From: Ceratobasidium sp. AG-K
Taxonomy: Eukaryota; Basidiomycota; Agaricomycetes; Cantharellales; Ceratobasidiaceae
Length of the DNA: 64,000 nt
Assembly (NCBI GenBank): GCA_037039685.1
Contig: JAWNGF010000003.1
Coordinates: 2,852,001-2,916,000 of the forward strand
Direction: 5' to 3'
A program made the position numbers and the translations under genes. Positions 35,828-45,931 of this stretch are shown here, in pieces (the stretch's first letter is position 1; the number at the start of each line of letters is the position of its first letter). The notes beneath the pieces were generated by a model. It had not been told where the DNA came from. It saw only the letters and a program-made list of their open reading frames with translations, and made no database searches.

Positions 35828-36225
35828 TGTGATGACATGCAGGAGTATGAGCAAGGTGCACTTGGCTAAAGAGCCTGGGCAATGACTAACCACTAACCAC
35901 AAAGGGTCTTTGGCTAGGTAGAGTTGGAATGGTACTCGTTGATTAGACAAGTGGTTGAGTTGTGAGGTTTTAAGCCTTAAACTCTCCCATGTTATATACA
36001 GGAAGAATGCCAAGACTTAGGGTCTAATGGCATGCTCTAAATTAATCATATGATGGTATGATGGTACAAGACTATTAATAAGTCAGAGTTACACAACACT
36101 GAAGAGTTACAAAACAATTACATGTTACATTACGTGACTGTTGTCATCTCAAAAATAGTGCATATATCTAAATAAACTTGACTTGAAAAAATAGCATGGT
36201 CCTGATCCCTTGGGTCATGATGACA
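35828..36225 (-). repeat. 3' LTR of gypsy element 3 (about 398 bp)
   Basis: On the minus strand it begins TGTCATCATGACCC immediately after a polypurine tract (GCAAAGGGGGGGAAG, 36226-36240) and ends near TGTCATCACA. Start motif and tract match the layout of gypsy elements 1 and 2. Confidence 0.6.
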
Positions 36226-36811
36226 CTTCCCCCCCTTTGCGGTCCAACTGCAATGGGGTGACGTTTGTGGATTTCTTGTATAAGTCTGGGGGCATTGGGC
36301 AGGTGAGCTTTGGGTTCCCATTTGTTGTCTTCTGGTCCATAGTTTTTCCATTTGACATAGTATTCCAGCCGTCTTCCTTTTGTGCATGACTTAAGGATTT
36401 CCTCCACCTCAGATTCTCCTTTGCCTTCAGGAGTGATTACTGCTGGTAGTGCTACTGGGTCCCTGGTTTAGTCATCCTCTTGTTTTGCATGTAGGAGCAC
36501 CATGTGGGATACAGGGTGTACCTTCATGGTATTGGGTAGCTCCAGTCAGTATGAGTATTTACCTATTTGTTCCAAGACATTCTATGGTCCTAAATGCTTA
36601 TGTTCCAGTTTTTTGGATGGGTGAGAAGTTTGAATGTTGGTACCATCAAGATAGAATTATGAACCAATGGTTCATGTAGGGGTGTCTCGTTGCCCCTGGT
36701 TGTAATTGTAGGCATGATTTGATTGTGCCAGCAAGAATGCCACCTTTGCCTCATCAATATTGTTGATAATGAATTTGGCAAGTTCATCTGCTTGAGGTAT
36801 TATTCCTTCCA
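36226..36811 (-). mobile_element. Ty3/gypsy element 3 remnant: integrase end and chromodomain
   Basis: Minus-strand remains of an integrase C-terminus (LELPNTMKVHPVSHM) with stops, followed by an intact chromodomain: EVEEILKSCTKGRRLEYYVKW, then KNYGPEDNKWEP and LPNAPRLIQEIHKRHP. The aromatic residues of the methyl-lysine cage (Y/W positions) are visible. It is cut at 36,811 by the LTR of gypsy element 2. Confidence 0.8.
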
Positions 36812-37319
36812 CGTCACAACCTGCTCAGAGAGGGGTTGTTTGAGACTAGTGAGTGGCTCTTAGGCCTGAAAGTCACTGAGAGGCTCCAAAAGCGTTGGAT
36901 AACCTCCTCAGGGCGAAGTAGAGTGGATAAACAACAAGGTAAATTGTTCTTGGGATTCCAAGACCATTTCCCTTGCATCGTTTATAGCAAGCAGAAGAAA
37001 GGAAGCGCTATCTACATGGGGAAAGCACAACAGTCCAAAAGGAGCATGAAAGAACATCAGAACAAGAGGAGTGCGGAGCACATGGGGATCAATGCGCAGC
37101 ACTGTGGAAAAATCACAGGCCGGAGAATACATGCCGATACTCCACGTGGACAAAGAGCTAAGCGAGAGAAGCAACAACAAAGGAGTAAACAACCAAACAA
37201 ACTACGTGGCAGCCAACAAGCACACAACAGGGGGAAAACAACAACCATATCAACAAAGGCAGCCAACAAGCGATGGAAGCGTAGCACACAGACCATTGTC
37301 AGGAGCAAGGCTCGTGACA
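36812..37319 (-). repeat. 3' LTR of gypsy element 2 (about 508 bp)
   Basis: Minus-strand start TGTCACGAGCC follows a polypurine tract (CAGCGGGGGGCAA, 37320-37332); the end reads GGTTGTGACG at 36812. This segment keeps some CpG sites. Confidence 0.65.
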
Positions 37320-38215
37320 TTGCCCCCCGCTGAAATGGGCCATTGGCAGAGTCATTGGACCATTGTTGCTTGCCCCAGCCTACTTGGAAATTGCTGCCCC
37401 AATCAGAAGCAACTGGAGGATCTGGAAACCATCCACAACTTGCCACAGGCTCCTCTGGAAGTGGTTTGGGCTCTGACTATTGGAGCAGGGGTGGATTGGG
37501 CACTGGGTCTTCTCTGAGCTCAAGACGTTTGAAAGAAACGTGCAATTCCTTGTTGTTTCCAATGTAGAAGTGGTCAATGTACTGTGATAAGGATACTTTG
37601 ATCTCCAGGGGGCAGTTTTTGTAGCAATGCCAAGCAATGACCTTGTGGAACTCACCAAAATCACGTGCAATAAAATGGTGCCAGTGATAGAAGGGACCAA
37701 TGCACAGGGAAGTGGGACTGTTGCTGCTGAGGTAGTACAAATAGCCATAGCACACATGGTGGAAGAGGTTTGGGCCTTTGCACAAGCAGGCACACTTTGT
37801 AGCAGGAGGAATGAGCACAAAGCAAAGGTAGGGGACACCTAAATCCCGCTCGCTCTTGAAGCCCTCTGGCATGTAGTGCAGGCAGGTGTCTAGACTGCCC
37901 CAGCTGTTGTAGGGAGTGTCACTGAAGGGGCGATGAATAGGCTTGGTGAGCAGTGGAGAGAAGGCAACGGAGGAGCTTGGAAGGCTGTAGTGAGGCAAGA
38001 GACGCAAAAAGACAGGATTTGGAGCTGCTGGACTTGCAATTGCTGGCTGTCCTTTAAAGCTTGGGCTGAACACGTGGAACTGGAGTATCTGGCCAAGGGG
38101 CATCAGGGAAATTAGTGTAGAAGTCCCGCAATTTGTCCTCCAAGTGTACCAGCTCAGAAGCAGGTTCAAAGGTGTCATCAAGCGGCCCATACCCTTGCCA
38201 ACAAATCCTGTACTT

Positions 38216-40360
38216 CTAGATTCCATCTTCCATCTTCCAATCAATCAGCTTGTCCACCTCATAGACTTCCTCTCCATCTTCTGCAATCACAGGGGGCGGT
38301 TGTTGGAAGCTTTGCTTGAAATCAGTGTCCTCTTTCACCTCAGACAGCAGAGCAACATGGAACACGTCATGGATCTTCATAGTGTCAGGTAGCTCCGAGC
38401 AATAAGCATGAGAACCTCTGCGTTCCAGCACATGGAAGGGGCCATATTGCTTGTGGCCTAGCTTCTTGTTGGGGTGCTGGGATTTGATGTGCATGCCTAG
38501 CAACCAAACTTTATCACCAACTGCAAATTTTAGCAAAGAAATTCCATGATCCACCGCTTTGTAGTGTTCCTGAGTCCATTTCAACATGGCCTGGACTTCC
38601 TCAATTACAGCCTTGAGTTCTACAGCCTGGTCATCAGTAACTGGTGTTCCAGTGGGTTCTAGACTCGGAGAAATTGCAGGAGAGCACCCATAAACAAGCT
38701 CAAAGGGAGGTAATCCTGTAGCTTCACTCTTGGAGTTGTTGTGACAGAACTCTGCAAGAGCCAGCAAATCTACCCAGTCAGTCTGCCTGTGATTGATGAA
38801 AACTGGCAAATAAGCCTCTAGCCATTGGTTCAGTTGCTCAGTTTGACCATCAGTCTGTGGATGGTAAGCAGTGGAGAATGCTGGGTCAATTTCCAGTGCC
38901 TTGTACAGGGCCTTGAGGAATTTGCTGTTGAAAGTTGCGCCTCTGTCTGAAACAGTTTGCTTAGGAGTGCCATGGAGACGCGAAACATTCTTCAGGAAGA
39001 GATCTGCAACATCTTCACCTGTTGATGACTCCTTGCAGGGGATGAAATGTGCCATTTTGGAGAAGTGATCAACAACAACAAGCATGCTGTCAAAGCCCTT
39101 GCTCTTGGGAAGTTTGACAATGAAATCATAGGAAATGTCCTCCCAAGGGCCAACAGGAATAGGCAATGGCTGAAGAGGAGGATGCTTTTGTATGCCCTTA
39201 CTCCTTTGGCAGATTACGCAGGAATCCACATAGCAATTAACTTGAAACTTCATAGCAGGCCAGTAGTAGTGCCTAGATATCAGCTCTAGCGTCCTTACAC
39301 ATCCTTGGTGACCGGCAGCTGGAGTATCATGGAAATGAGATAGCAACTCCTGTTTGAGCTCAGGTTCATCTGGAACAACAATTCTGCCTGGGTAAAACAA
39401 AACTCCTTCACTTAGAGTGTAATCTTTGAACTTCTGAGCGATGGAATGCGGCATTTTAGCAGGTTCAGAGGCAGCAGACGTCACAGTGTCAAGGCTAGGG
39501 TCATCACAAAGCGCCTCTTTGAGTTTCTCAAGGAAGGAAGCACTGAGCAAAGCAGAGAAGCCGGAAAATTGATCCTCCTTGATCAGCAGCTGAGGAAGAG
39601 GCTCTTGTGCCATGTGATCTGCATGTCTGGACAAGGCATATGGTTTCTGAGACTGTCTACCCGGCCTGTAAGCAATGACAAAGTTGTAGGAAGCAAGCAG
39701 CAGATACCAGTGCGCATGACGACGATTGAATGTCCTAGCAGTCTTCCAATACTCCAAGTTCTTGTGATCAGTGAAGACAGTGACAGGTTGCTCAGTTCCT
39801 TCCAGGAAAATACACCAGTGCTCAAAAGACCAAATAATAGCCAGTAGTTCCTTGTCATGAGTGTCATAGTTCAGCTCAGGAGGGGAGAAGCTTGCAGACA
39901 TGAAGGCGACAGGGTGCAAGCAACCATCAGCCTGTCTCTGTGACAATACAGCACCCAGGGCAGTTCCAGACGCATCTGTTTCCAAAAAATAGGGCAGCTT
40001 CTCATTTGGATGTGCAAGAGTTGGTTCCCTGCAAATTGCTTCCTTGATGGCATCAAATGAGCACTGCTCAGCCTCAGTCCATTGCCAGGCAACCTCCTTC
40101 TTGGTGAGATCATTCAAAGGGCATGCTAAGCGGCTGAAATCAGGCACAAAGTGGCAATAGAAGTTGGTGAAGCCCAGGAATGCTTGGACTTGTTTCACAG
40201 TGAGAGGAGCAGGCCGTTCCTTGACTGCTTGAACCTTGTCCTTTTCCATGGAGATGCCCTCAGGAGTGATCACTAGGCCAATATAGTTTACTGAGGTGAC
40301 AAAGAAGTGACACTTGGCAGGGTTGCAGAACAACTGATTGTCCCTGAGTCGCTTAAGCAC
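38216..40360 (-). pseudogene. gypsy 2 pol, RNase H-integrase part (714 codons open)
   Basis: Long open stretch: RT tail (KCHFFVTSVNYIGLVITPEG), RNase H (FLETDASGTALGAVLSQRQ, DTHDKELLAIIW, FTDHKNLEYW), integrase zinc finger (HFHDTPAAGHQG...CVICQRSKG), DDE core (SYDFIVKLPKS, TVSDRGATF, DGQTEQLNQW), GPY/F region (YGPFHVLERRG), then the chromodomain start EEVYEVDKLIDWKMEDGI and a TAG stop. The chromodomain reading resumes after the stop (KYRICWQGYGPLDDTFEPAS) to about 38,100. Upstream at 40,360-40,400 a single-base frameshift and a TGA separate it from the RT active-site region (VYLEDIL). Confidence 0.88.
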
Positions 40361-40382
40361 TTCTTTGACATGTTCTTCATGC

Positions 40383-40840
40383 TCAGCAACAGAATTTCAG
40401 AAGATTCAGAATGTCCTCAAGGTAAACAATCACAGTAATATCCAACAGGTCATGAAAGATGTTGTTCATGAAGCATTGGAAGGCAGCTGGAGCATTGCAA
40501 AGACCAAAAGGCATAACCAGATACTCAAGCAAGCCATATTTTGTCCTGAAAGCAGTTTTCCATTCATCTCCTTCCTTAATGCACACATTGTAGTATCCAG
40601 AGGGCAGATCCAGCTTGGTGAAGATCTTGGCATGCTTAAGCTTCTCCACAAGGTCCTCTTGGTGTGGCAGGGGGTGGCAATCTTTGATAGTGTTGTTGTC
40701 AAGGCACTGATAATCAGTCACTAGTCTCAGATCATCAAGTCCCTTGGGTACAAACATTACAGGAGCACCCCCAGAAGAGGTGCTTGGCCTGATCTTCCCA
40801 GCAGCAAGCTCAGTGTCAATGTACTGCTTGAGAACAGCAT
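40383..40840 (-). pseudogene. gypsy 2 pol, RT core
   Basis: RT palm and fingers: [53 protein letters not shown] and VYLEDILN. The active-site motif is YLED where YLDD is usual. The frame breaks just after it. The N-terminal RT residues lie beyond the inserted element, ending at 41,595 (YPMTPKEST). Confidence 0.85.
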
Positions 40841-41594
40841 CTGTAAAACACCTGGGAGCTACATAATGCTATATAGTGCTATGTAGCTCTGTAGCAAAGG
40901 TTCTACATCCTCTATATCTAGCAGTCTGTAGCAGTGCCCACTGCTATATAGCACTATATAGCACTATATAGCCAAGGCCCAATTTGGTGATTCCAACAAA
41001 AAGGTTTGAGAAAGGTGGCTGTGCACTTACCATATATGGTAATGATTTTCCCAGATAGGCAATTTGATACGCTTTCCTAACATACCCATTTTGGGACAAA
41101 CTTTTGAACCAGCCAGCAGATTTCCATCCCCTTGGTACCAATGTAACTATATGCTATAAAATACCCCCAGGTGGAGTGTTGGGGATGCACTCAGGCAGGT
41201 GAAACAGGGGGAAGAACAACTTAGAGCAGCAGGGTGGCACTTGAAGTTTAAAGTCAGCTGAGTTCCTATAAAAGGTAGATTGCATCCATATATGGAATTT
41301 CTAATATTACCAAAAAAGGAAATTTTCAAATCATTTTAGAATCACAAATTACCATATATGGAAATGCATTTATCCAAATTTGGACTAATTGCATACCATA
41401 TATGGTAAGTGCACAGCCACCTTTCTCAAACCTTTTTGTTGGAATCACCAAATTGGGCCTTGGCTACATAGTGCTATATAGCGCTATATAGCAGTGGGCA
41501 CTGCTACAGACTGCTAGATATAGAGGATGTAGAACCTTTGCTACAGAGCTACATAGCACTATATAGCATTATGTAGTTCCCAGGTATTTTACAG
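40841..41594. mobile_element. Non-autonomous DNA element (MITE-like), 754 bp, TIRs about 200 bp
   Basis: Ends CTGTAAAACACCTGGGAGCT on the left and its near-complement on the right (AGTTCCCAGGTATTTTACAG). The inverted repeats extend inward about 200 bp to TACCATATATGGTAA. They include runs of GCACTATATA/GCTATATAG, themselves locally palindromic. It interrupts the gypsy 2 RT; flanking bases AT occur on both sides. The core carries no ORF. Part of the core resembles 19,930-20,060. Confidence 0.85.
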
Positions 41595-42215
41595 ATGAGT
41601 GGACTCCTTGGGTGTCATGGGATAAATTGGGCCCCAGGGTACCTCTTTGCCAGGCTCCAGATTGATCTCACAGTCATAGGGGCAATGGGGAGGCAGTTTG
41701 ACAAAGAACTCACTGCCAAAAATGCTCAGGAAATTGTGGAACATTGGAGGAACAATATTGAGAAGGGGAGATACTTCTGCCAGCCTGGCTTCCATAGATT
41801 TGCATGGAGAAGCCTTGAGAGTGGACCAATTAATGTCAGGGTGGGCTTCTTGTACCCAGGGCATTCCAAGAATCATGTCCCTGTCTCCAAGTGGCAGGCA
41901 ATAGAAGGTTTGGGTGAAGGAATGTGATAAGCCAGTGAAATTAGCGCAGCATTTGAATCTGATGGAGTCCCTGACTTCTTTGCCATTGATTCCAACAACT
42001 TGGCATGCTGCTGGTAACTCAGTGAGAGTCAGGGAAGGACGACAGGCAAACTGGGGATCAATGAAGTTGGCAGAGGAACCAGAGTCAAATAGAGCAGGAT
42101 AGGAGCCTGTGATTCCCTCAATATCAATAGGTAGAATGGGGGCTGTAGTCTTGTGAAGAGCAGCACAGTACAAAGGTTTTAAAGACAATGGGGGATTATT
42201 GGCACATGCAGACAC
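41595..42215 (-). pseudogene. gypsy 2 protease and linker
   Basis: Open minus-strand stretch with the aspartic protease motif FDSGSSANF, then TQTFYCLPLGDRDMILGMPW and DCEINLEPGKEVPWGPIYPM, the lead-in to RT. The frame is lost at the inserted element. Upstream, gag remains (MGDLEWQDKALMAAFH and similar) contain stops. Confidence 0.85.
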
Positions 42216-42687
42216 AGTACAGGAGCGCCCTTGACTTTTCCCAGCTCCTGAGAGGTCTCCACAGCTTCCTCAATGGTCCCAGCTTTTCCAAACTCCTTCT
42301 TGGGGGAATCCACATGCCATCCAGTCGTTCAGTCCTCAAACTTGTGATTTCCACTGCATTTGATGCATTGGCCTGCTGTGCAACACTTGTCCTTGATTTC
42401 TCAGGTGACAAAGCCTGTGGACTTGCCCTAAGTGGGTCTAGACGTGGTGGGGATGGTCCCTGAGGCATGGCAAGCTTCAAACAGTGTGTTATCAATGAGG
42501 CAAGCAGTGGAAATGAGCTGATCCAGGGTGGTGATGTTTTGAGTGATTGTGAATTCAATCAGCTTTTGGCAGACTTCTGGCTTGAGGCCTCAGTGGAATG
42601 CGGCCATCAGGGCTTTGTCCTGCCACTCCAGATCACCCATAATAATGCAGAAGTTGGTGGAATAATTGCTGGCTGAAGGGGAATAGC

Positions 42688-43300
42688 TGTTACAGCGGTA
42701 TCTATACTACTACAGGCGCTGTATATACCCTTATCCCAAACCATTAGTACTCACCAGGGAGGACTGTTGGTTTTGAGTCGATGAGGACTCTCTTCAGTGG
42801 GCACCGGTTTATATATCATGGTAAGGGTACCATGGTTCTGATAAGAATCAGCCAACTGGAGACTGAGGCGCGCCCCGCCAAGGGCCATGTCACAAAGGAA
42901 CCTGATAGAAGGGAGGAATCCCCTCTAAGCGAGTTGCGCAGACAACGCCAAGAGTCTTCCATGCAGAAAAGTACTTCCTGATCACTTCTCTAATATTGCT
43001 TAGCGGACTGGGTGATCTGATCAGAGATAACAGATCATAGGTCCGTTGGTTCCAACTGGGCTGCAGCCCGCCAAAGGCATATAAATAGAGTACCGTATTT
43101 TCACGGATTTCTCAGTAGTTTGTCAACCATCCCGTATGAGGGGACAAGGCGTATGTGTTTTGCTTATATAACCACTTGCCTACTAACTTGCATTAGCACC
43201 AGGTACAGCTGCGGAGCGCTAAGCCGTATGCTGACAACCCATAGCAGGGGTGTTCAACGTCCATTATGTCAGGCAGGGGTGAGCCAAACATATGACATAA
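42688..43300. repeat. Possible solo LTR or promoter segment
   Basis: Sequence composition changes abruptly at about 42,680, with more CpG and GC than the gypsy sequence on its left. It starts TGTTACAGCGG and could end near GACATAACA at 43,300. A TATA-like GCATATAAATAGA lies at about 43,078-43,090. No target-site duplication was found, so an LTR is only one reading. Confidence 0.35.
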
Positions 43301-43898
43301 CAATTACATAAAGCTGACACAACATATCACATAATAAATTAACCATAAACAGCAATAGCAAGACTGCTTAGGTAAGTGTCACGTGGTTTATCCAACAAAT
43401 TACTGAACTTACCATAACAGGCAGGTAACAGTGATCCAATCAACACAAGACCCAGGGTAACGGTTATTAAGAAGAAGTAGGGTGGAAGTAGGGTGAAGCT
43501 GAACCCAGGGTGTAGGGTGAGAGAGTGAAATGTGCAGGGTGAGTGAGCAGAGAGCCACAAGGTGAGCCCACCTGCACAGACAATGGCAACAGAGCAGACA
43601 CCTGAAAGCTTACATTGGCTGAGGCATACCATCCAAACACCACTGTGCAATTGCAGATTGAGCACATACATACACCCTGACATGCAATGCAAATGTCACG
43701 TGACCATGCAGACCACAATGTGAGAAAACCGCACACCCAGCACACACATAGCAACAGCACATGGTAGACTCGCAGAGCCAGATCTCACAAAGAATGTCCA
43801 AGGGATATATAGCTGTATTGCAAACTAGATGCACATATATGCACACCCTAACACATTATAGGGATGTCACATGACCATGCAGGCAGCATGTGGGAGGA
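43301..43898. other. CA-rich spacer before the palindrome array
   Basis: About 600 bp of CpG-poor, CA/GT-biased sequence with no coherent gene. A degenerate palindrome-like copy (CCGCACACCCAGCACACACA, about 43,729) suggests it is the worn edge of the array that follows. Confidence 0.35.
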
Positions 43899-45468
43899 CT
43901 GCATACTCAGTATGCAGGTCATGCAAGCACAGAGCAGAACTGTGGAACTGGTTCTAGGGAGGCAGCGCTATGACATGTATATCCATATTGTGAATTAGTA
44001 CATATACACACCCCATATCTAATGCATGCATCATGTGACCATGCAAAGTACATGTGGGAGGAAACTGCGTACCCAGTATGCAGGGCAGCACTAGTACACA
44101 ACTAACTTACCATGTGCAGCCCCAGCAGGGACTGGGGAGCCTACTGTGGCCCTTAGGAGGAGAACAGCAAACTTGGTATGGTCCAATGATAAGGCACACC
44201 TGCACCTGGGTACATACCAGGTAAGCATAGTGCCATGGTACTTGGTGTGCACATGGAGTTACTAATGTCATGCTCAGCCACTCATACAAGCTGCTGCCTG
44301 GACTGCGTACCCAGTACGCAGACCAGTCATACACAAGTTCCATTACATCAGCTCTGGCTTACATGAGGTTAGGGTGGATACACAGCCACTAGATATGCCT
44401 GCTTGGTACACTGCGTACTCACCATGCAGCCCAGCACAGCACAGCTAGGCAGTGATTGGACCAGCAACCAGACTAACCCAGGTATAAACACTACTAATCT
44501 GAGGCATGCTGTGGTGAGTGCTGCTGCATACTCAGTACGCACATGGAACAGTTGGCATTGGGACCCACAGCAAGCACAGCCACATCCACTCACTACCTTG
44601 CAAACCACTGCACATCCAGTACACATACCAGCCATACATATGCGGCATTATCTCAGCTCTGCATACCAAGTATGTACACACAGGTACCAATGGCAAACAC
44701 ACCTACTAGTACAAGCTGCTGCCTGGACTGCGTACTGGGTACGCAGACCAGCCATACACAAGTGGCATTACATCAGCTCTGGCTTACATGACATTAGGGT
44801 GGATACACAGCCACTAGATACATCTGATAGGTACATTGCGTACTCAGTGCGCACCCCAGCAAAGCACTGCCAGACAGCGGTCCTGCTGGCAGCCAGCTCA
44901 TTTGCCCCTTAACCTCATACATGCAGCAGTGGACCAGCCCTGGCAGGTGCATACTGGGTACGCAGATGCACCACACCCACCACATCACAGCATATGCAGT
45001 CAAAATCACAGCCACTGGCTTGTCTGTGTACTGGGTGCGCACACAAGCCGTACATCTGTGGCATTATGTCAGCTCATGCTGGCATGAGGTTAGGGTGGAC
45101 AACAAACAACCACAACCACAACCACAGTAACCACAGCATAGCCCAACTAGGTATGCTGCATACTCAGTACGCAGCCTGGTACAGGTACAAATCACATGCA
45201 CAGCCACTCATACAAGCTGCTGCATGGACTGCGTACCCAGTACGCAGACCAGTCATACACAAGTTCCATTACATCAGCTCCAGCTTACATGAGGTTAGGG
45301 TGGATACACAGCCACTAGATATGCCTGCTTGGTACACTGCATGCTCAGTGCGCACCCCAGCAAAGCACAGCTAGGTGATGATCCTACCAATTGCTAGAGT
45401 AGTCCTGGTATAGCCACTACCAATTGGATGCATGTTGTGGTAAGTGCCGCTGCATACTCAGTATGCAC
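43899..45468. repeat. Array of recurring 19-bp palindromes
   Basis: At least fourteen copies of an interrupted palindrome with consensus CTGCGTAC-NNN-GTACGCAG occur at 43899, 44065, 44303, 44411, 44524, 44659, 44728, 44836, 44947, 45024, 45156, 45229, 45337 and 45450, with weaker ones near 44196, 44607 and 45512. The spacer triplet is mostly CCA, TCA or GGG. They sit in longer imperfect direct repeats (shared text such as CATGAGGTTAGGGTGGATACACAGCCACTAGATA at two or more sites, seen in parts). Most intervals are about 108-113 or 70-80 bp. Confidence 0.85.
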
Positions 45469-45650
45469 ACAGCACAGTGGACATTGGGACCCATATTTAC
45501 TACCTACCTTTGCCAACCACATGCCCAGTGCACATACCTACCAGGTGCAATTGTGCAATTGAAATTAACTGCGGCCACAACAATGTGCACACTATGTTTA
45601 ACTACTCAATGTATATAAAAAAACAGCAAGAGATGGGAAGCTCTGGGACA

Positions 45651-45737
45651 AACCTAACCTAACCTAACCTAACCTAACCTAACCTAACCTAACCTAACCT
45701 AACCTAACCTAACCTAACCTAACCTAACCTAACCTAA
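45651..45737 (-). repeat. (AACCT)17 array = TTAGG repeats on the minus strand
   Basis: Seventeen perfect tandem AACCT units (45651-45735) and a two-base start of the next. The minus-strand unit TTAGG is the arthropod telomere motif and one G short of the common fungal TTAGGG. With the C-rich strand on the plus strand, the orientation is that of a chromosome end whose interior lies to the right. Confidence 0.95.
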
Positions 45738-45931
45738 AGCTGGTCGCAAAAGGAGCAGGGAATTGGATTAGGCGCTCTATACTATGTTTTTAGTTTGGTG
45801 TAAAATCAATCGTTGTGCGCTTGTTGCTTTAGTTGGAGAACCGCTCGTCTCTCCAATACAGCGGTACCTCGCCCCCACCCCGGTCAATCCGGACACTATC
45901 ATTACATTACTCAAGGCGCTGTCTACGGGTA

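Larger units (their letters stand above)
37320..42675 (-). mobile_element. Ty3/gypsy chromovirus element 2, 5'-truncated
   Basis: Minus-strand gypsy element. From the 5' side it has a gag remnant with stops (42,216-42,675), protease (ALFDSGSSANFID, about 42,080), a linker (YCLPLGDRDMILGMPWV), RT (split by a 754-bp insertion at 40841-41594), RNase H, integrase and a chromodomain interrupted by a stop at 38216. The gag start and 5' LTR are missing; at about 42,680 the sequence changes to an unrelated CpG-richer segment. Confidence 0.88.

Noticed and set aside
44403..45374. Plus-strand frames of 60-169 codons with recurring AYWVRRPAIHKWHYISS-like text
   Set aside because: They are the palindrome array and its direct repeats read as protein; the recurrence follows the DNA repeat and there is no independent coding signal.
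43899..45468. CRISPR-like look of short repeats with spacers
   Set aside because: The genome is eukaryotic, the intervals are irregular, the spacers are themselves repeated, and no cas genes exist.
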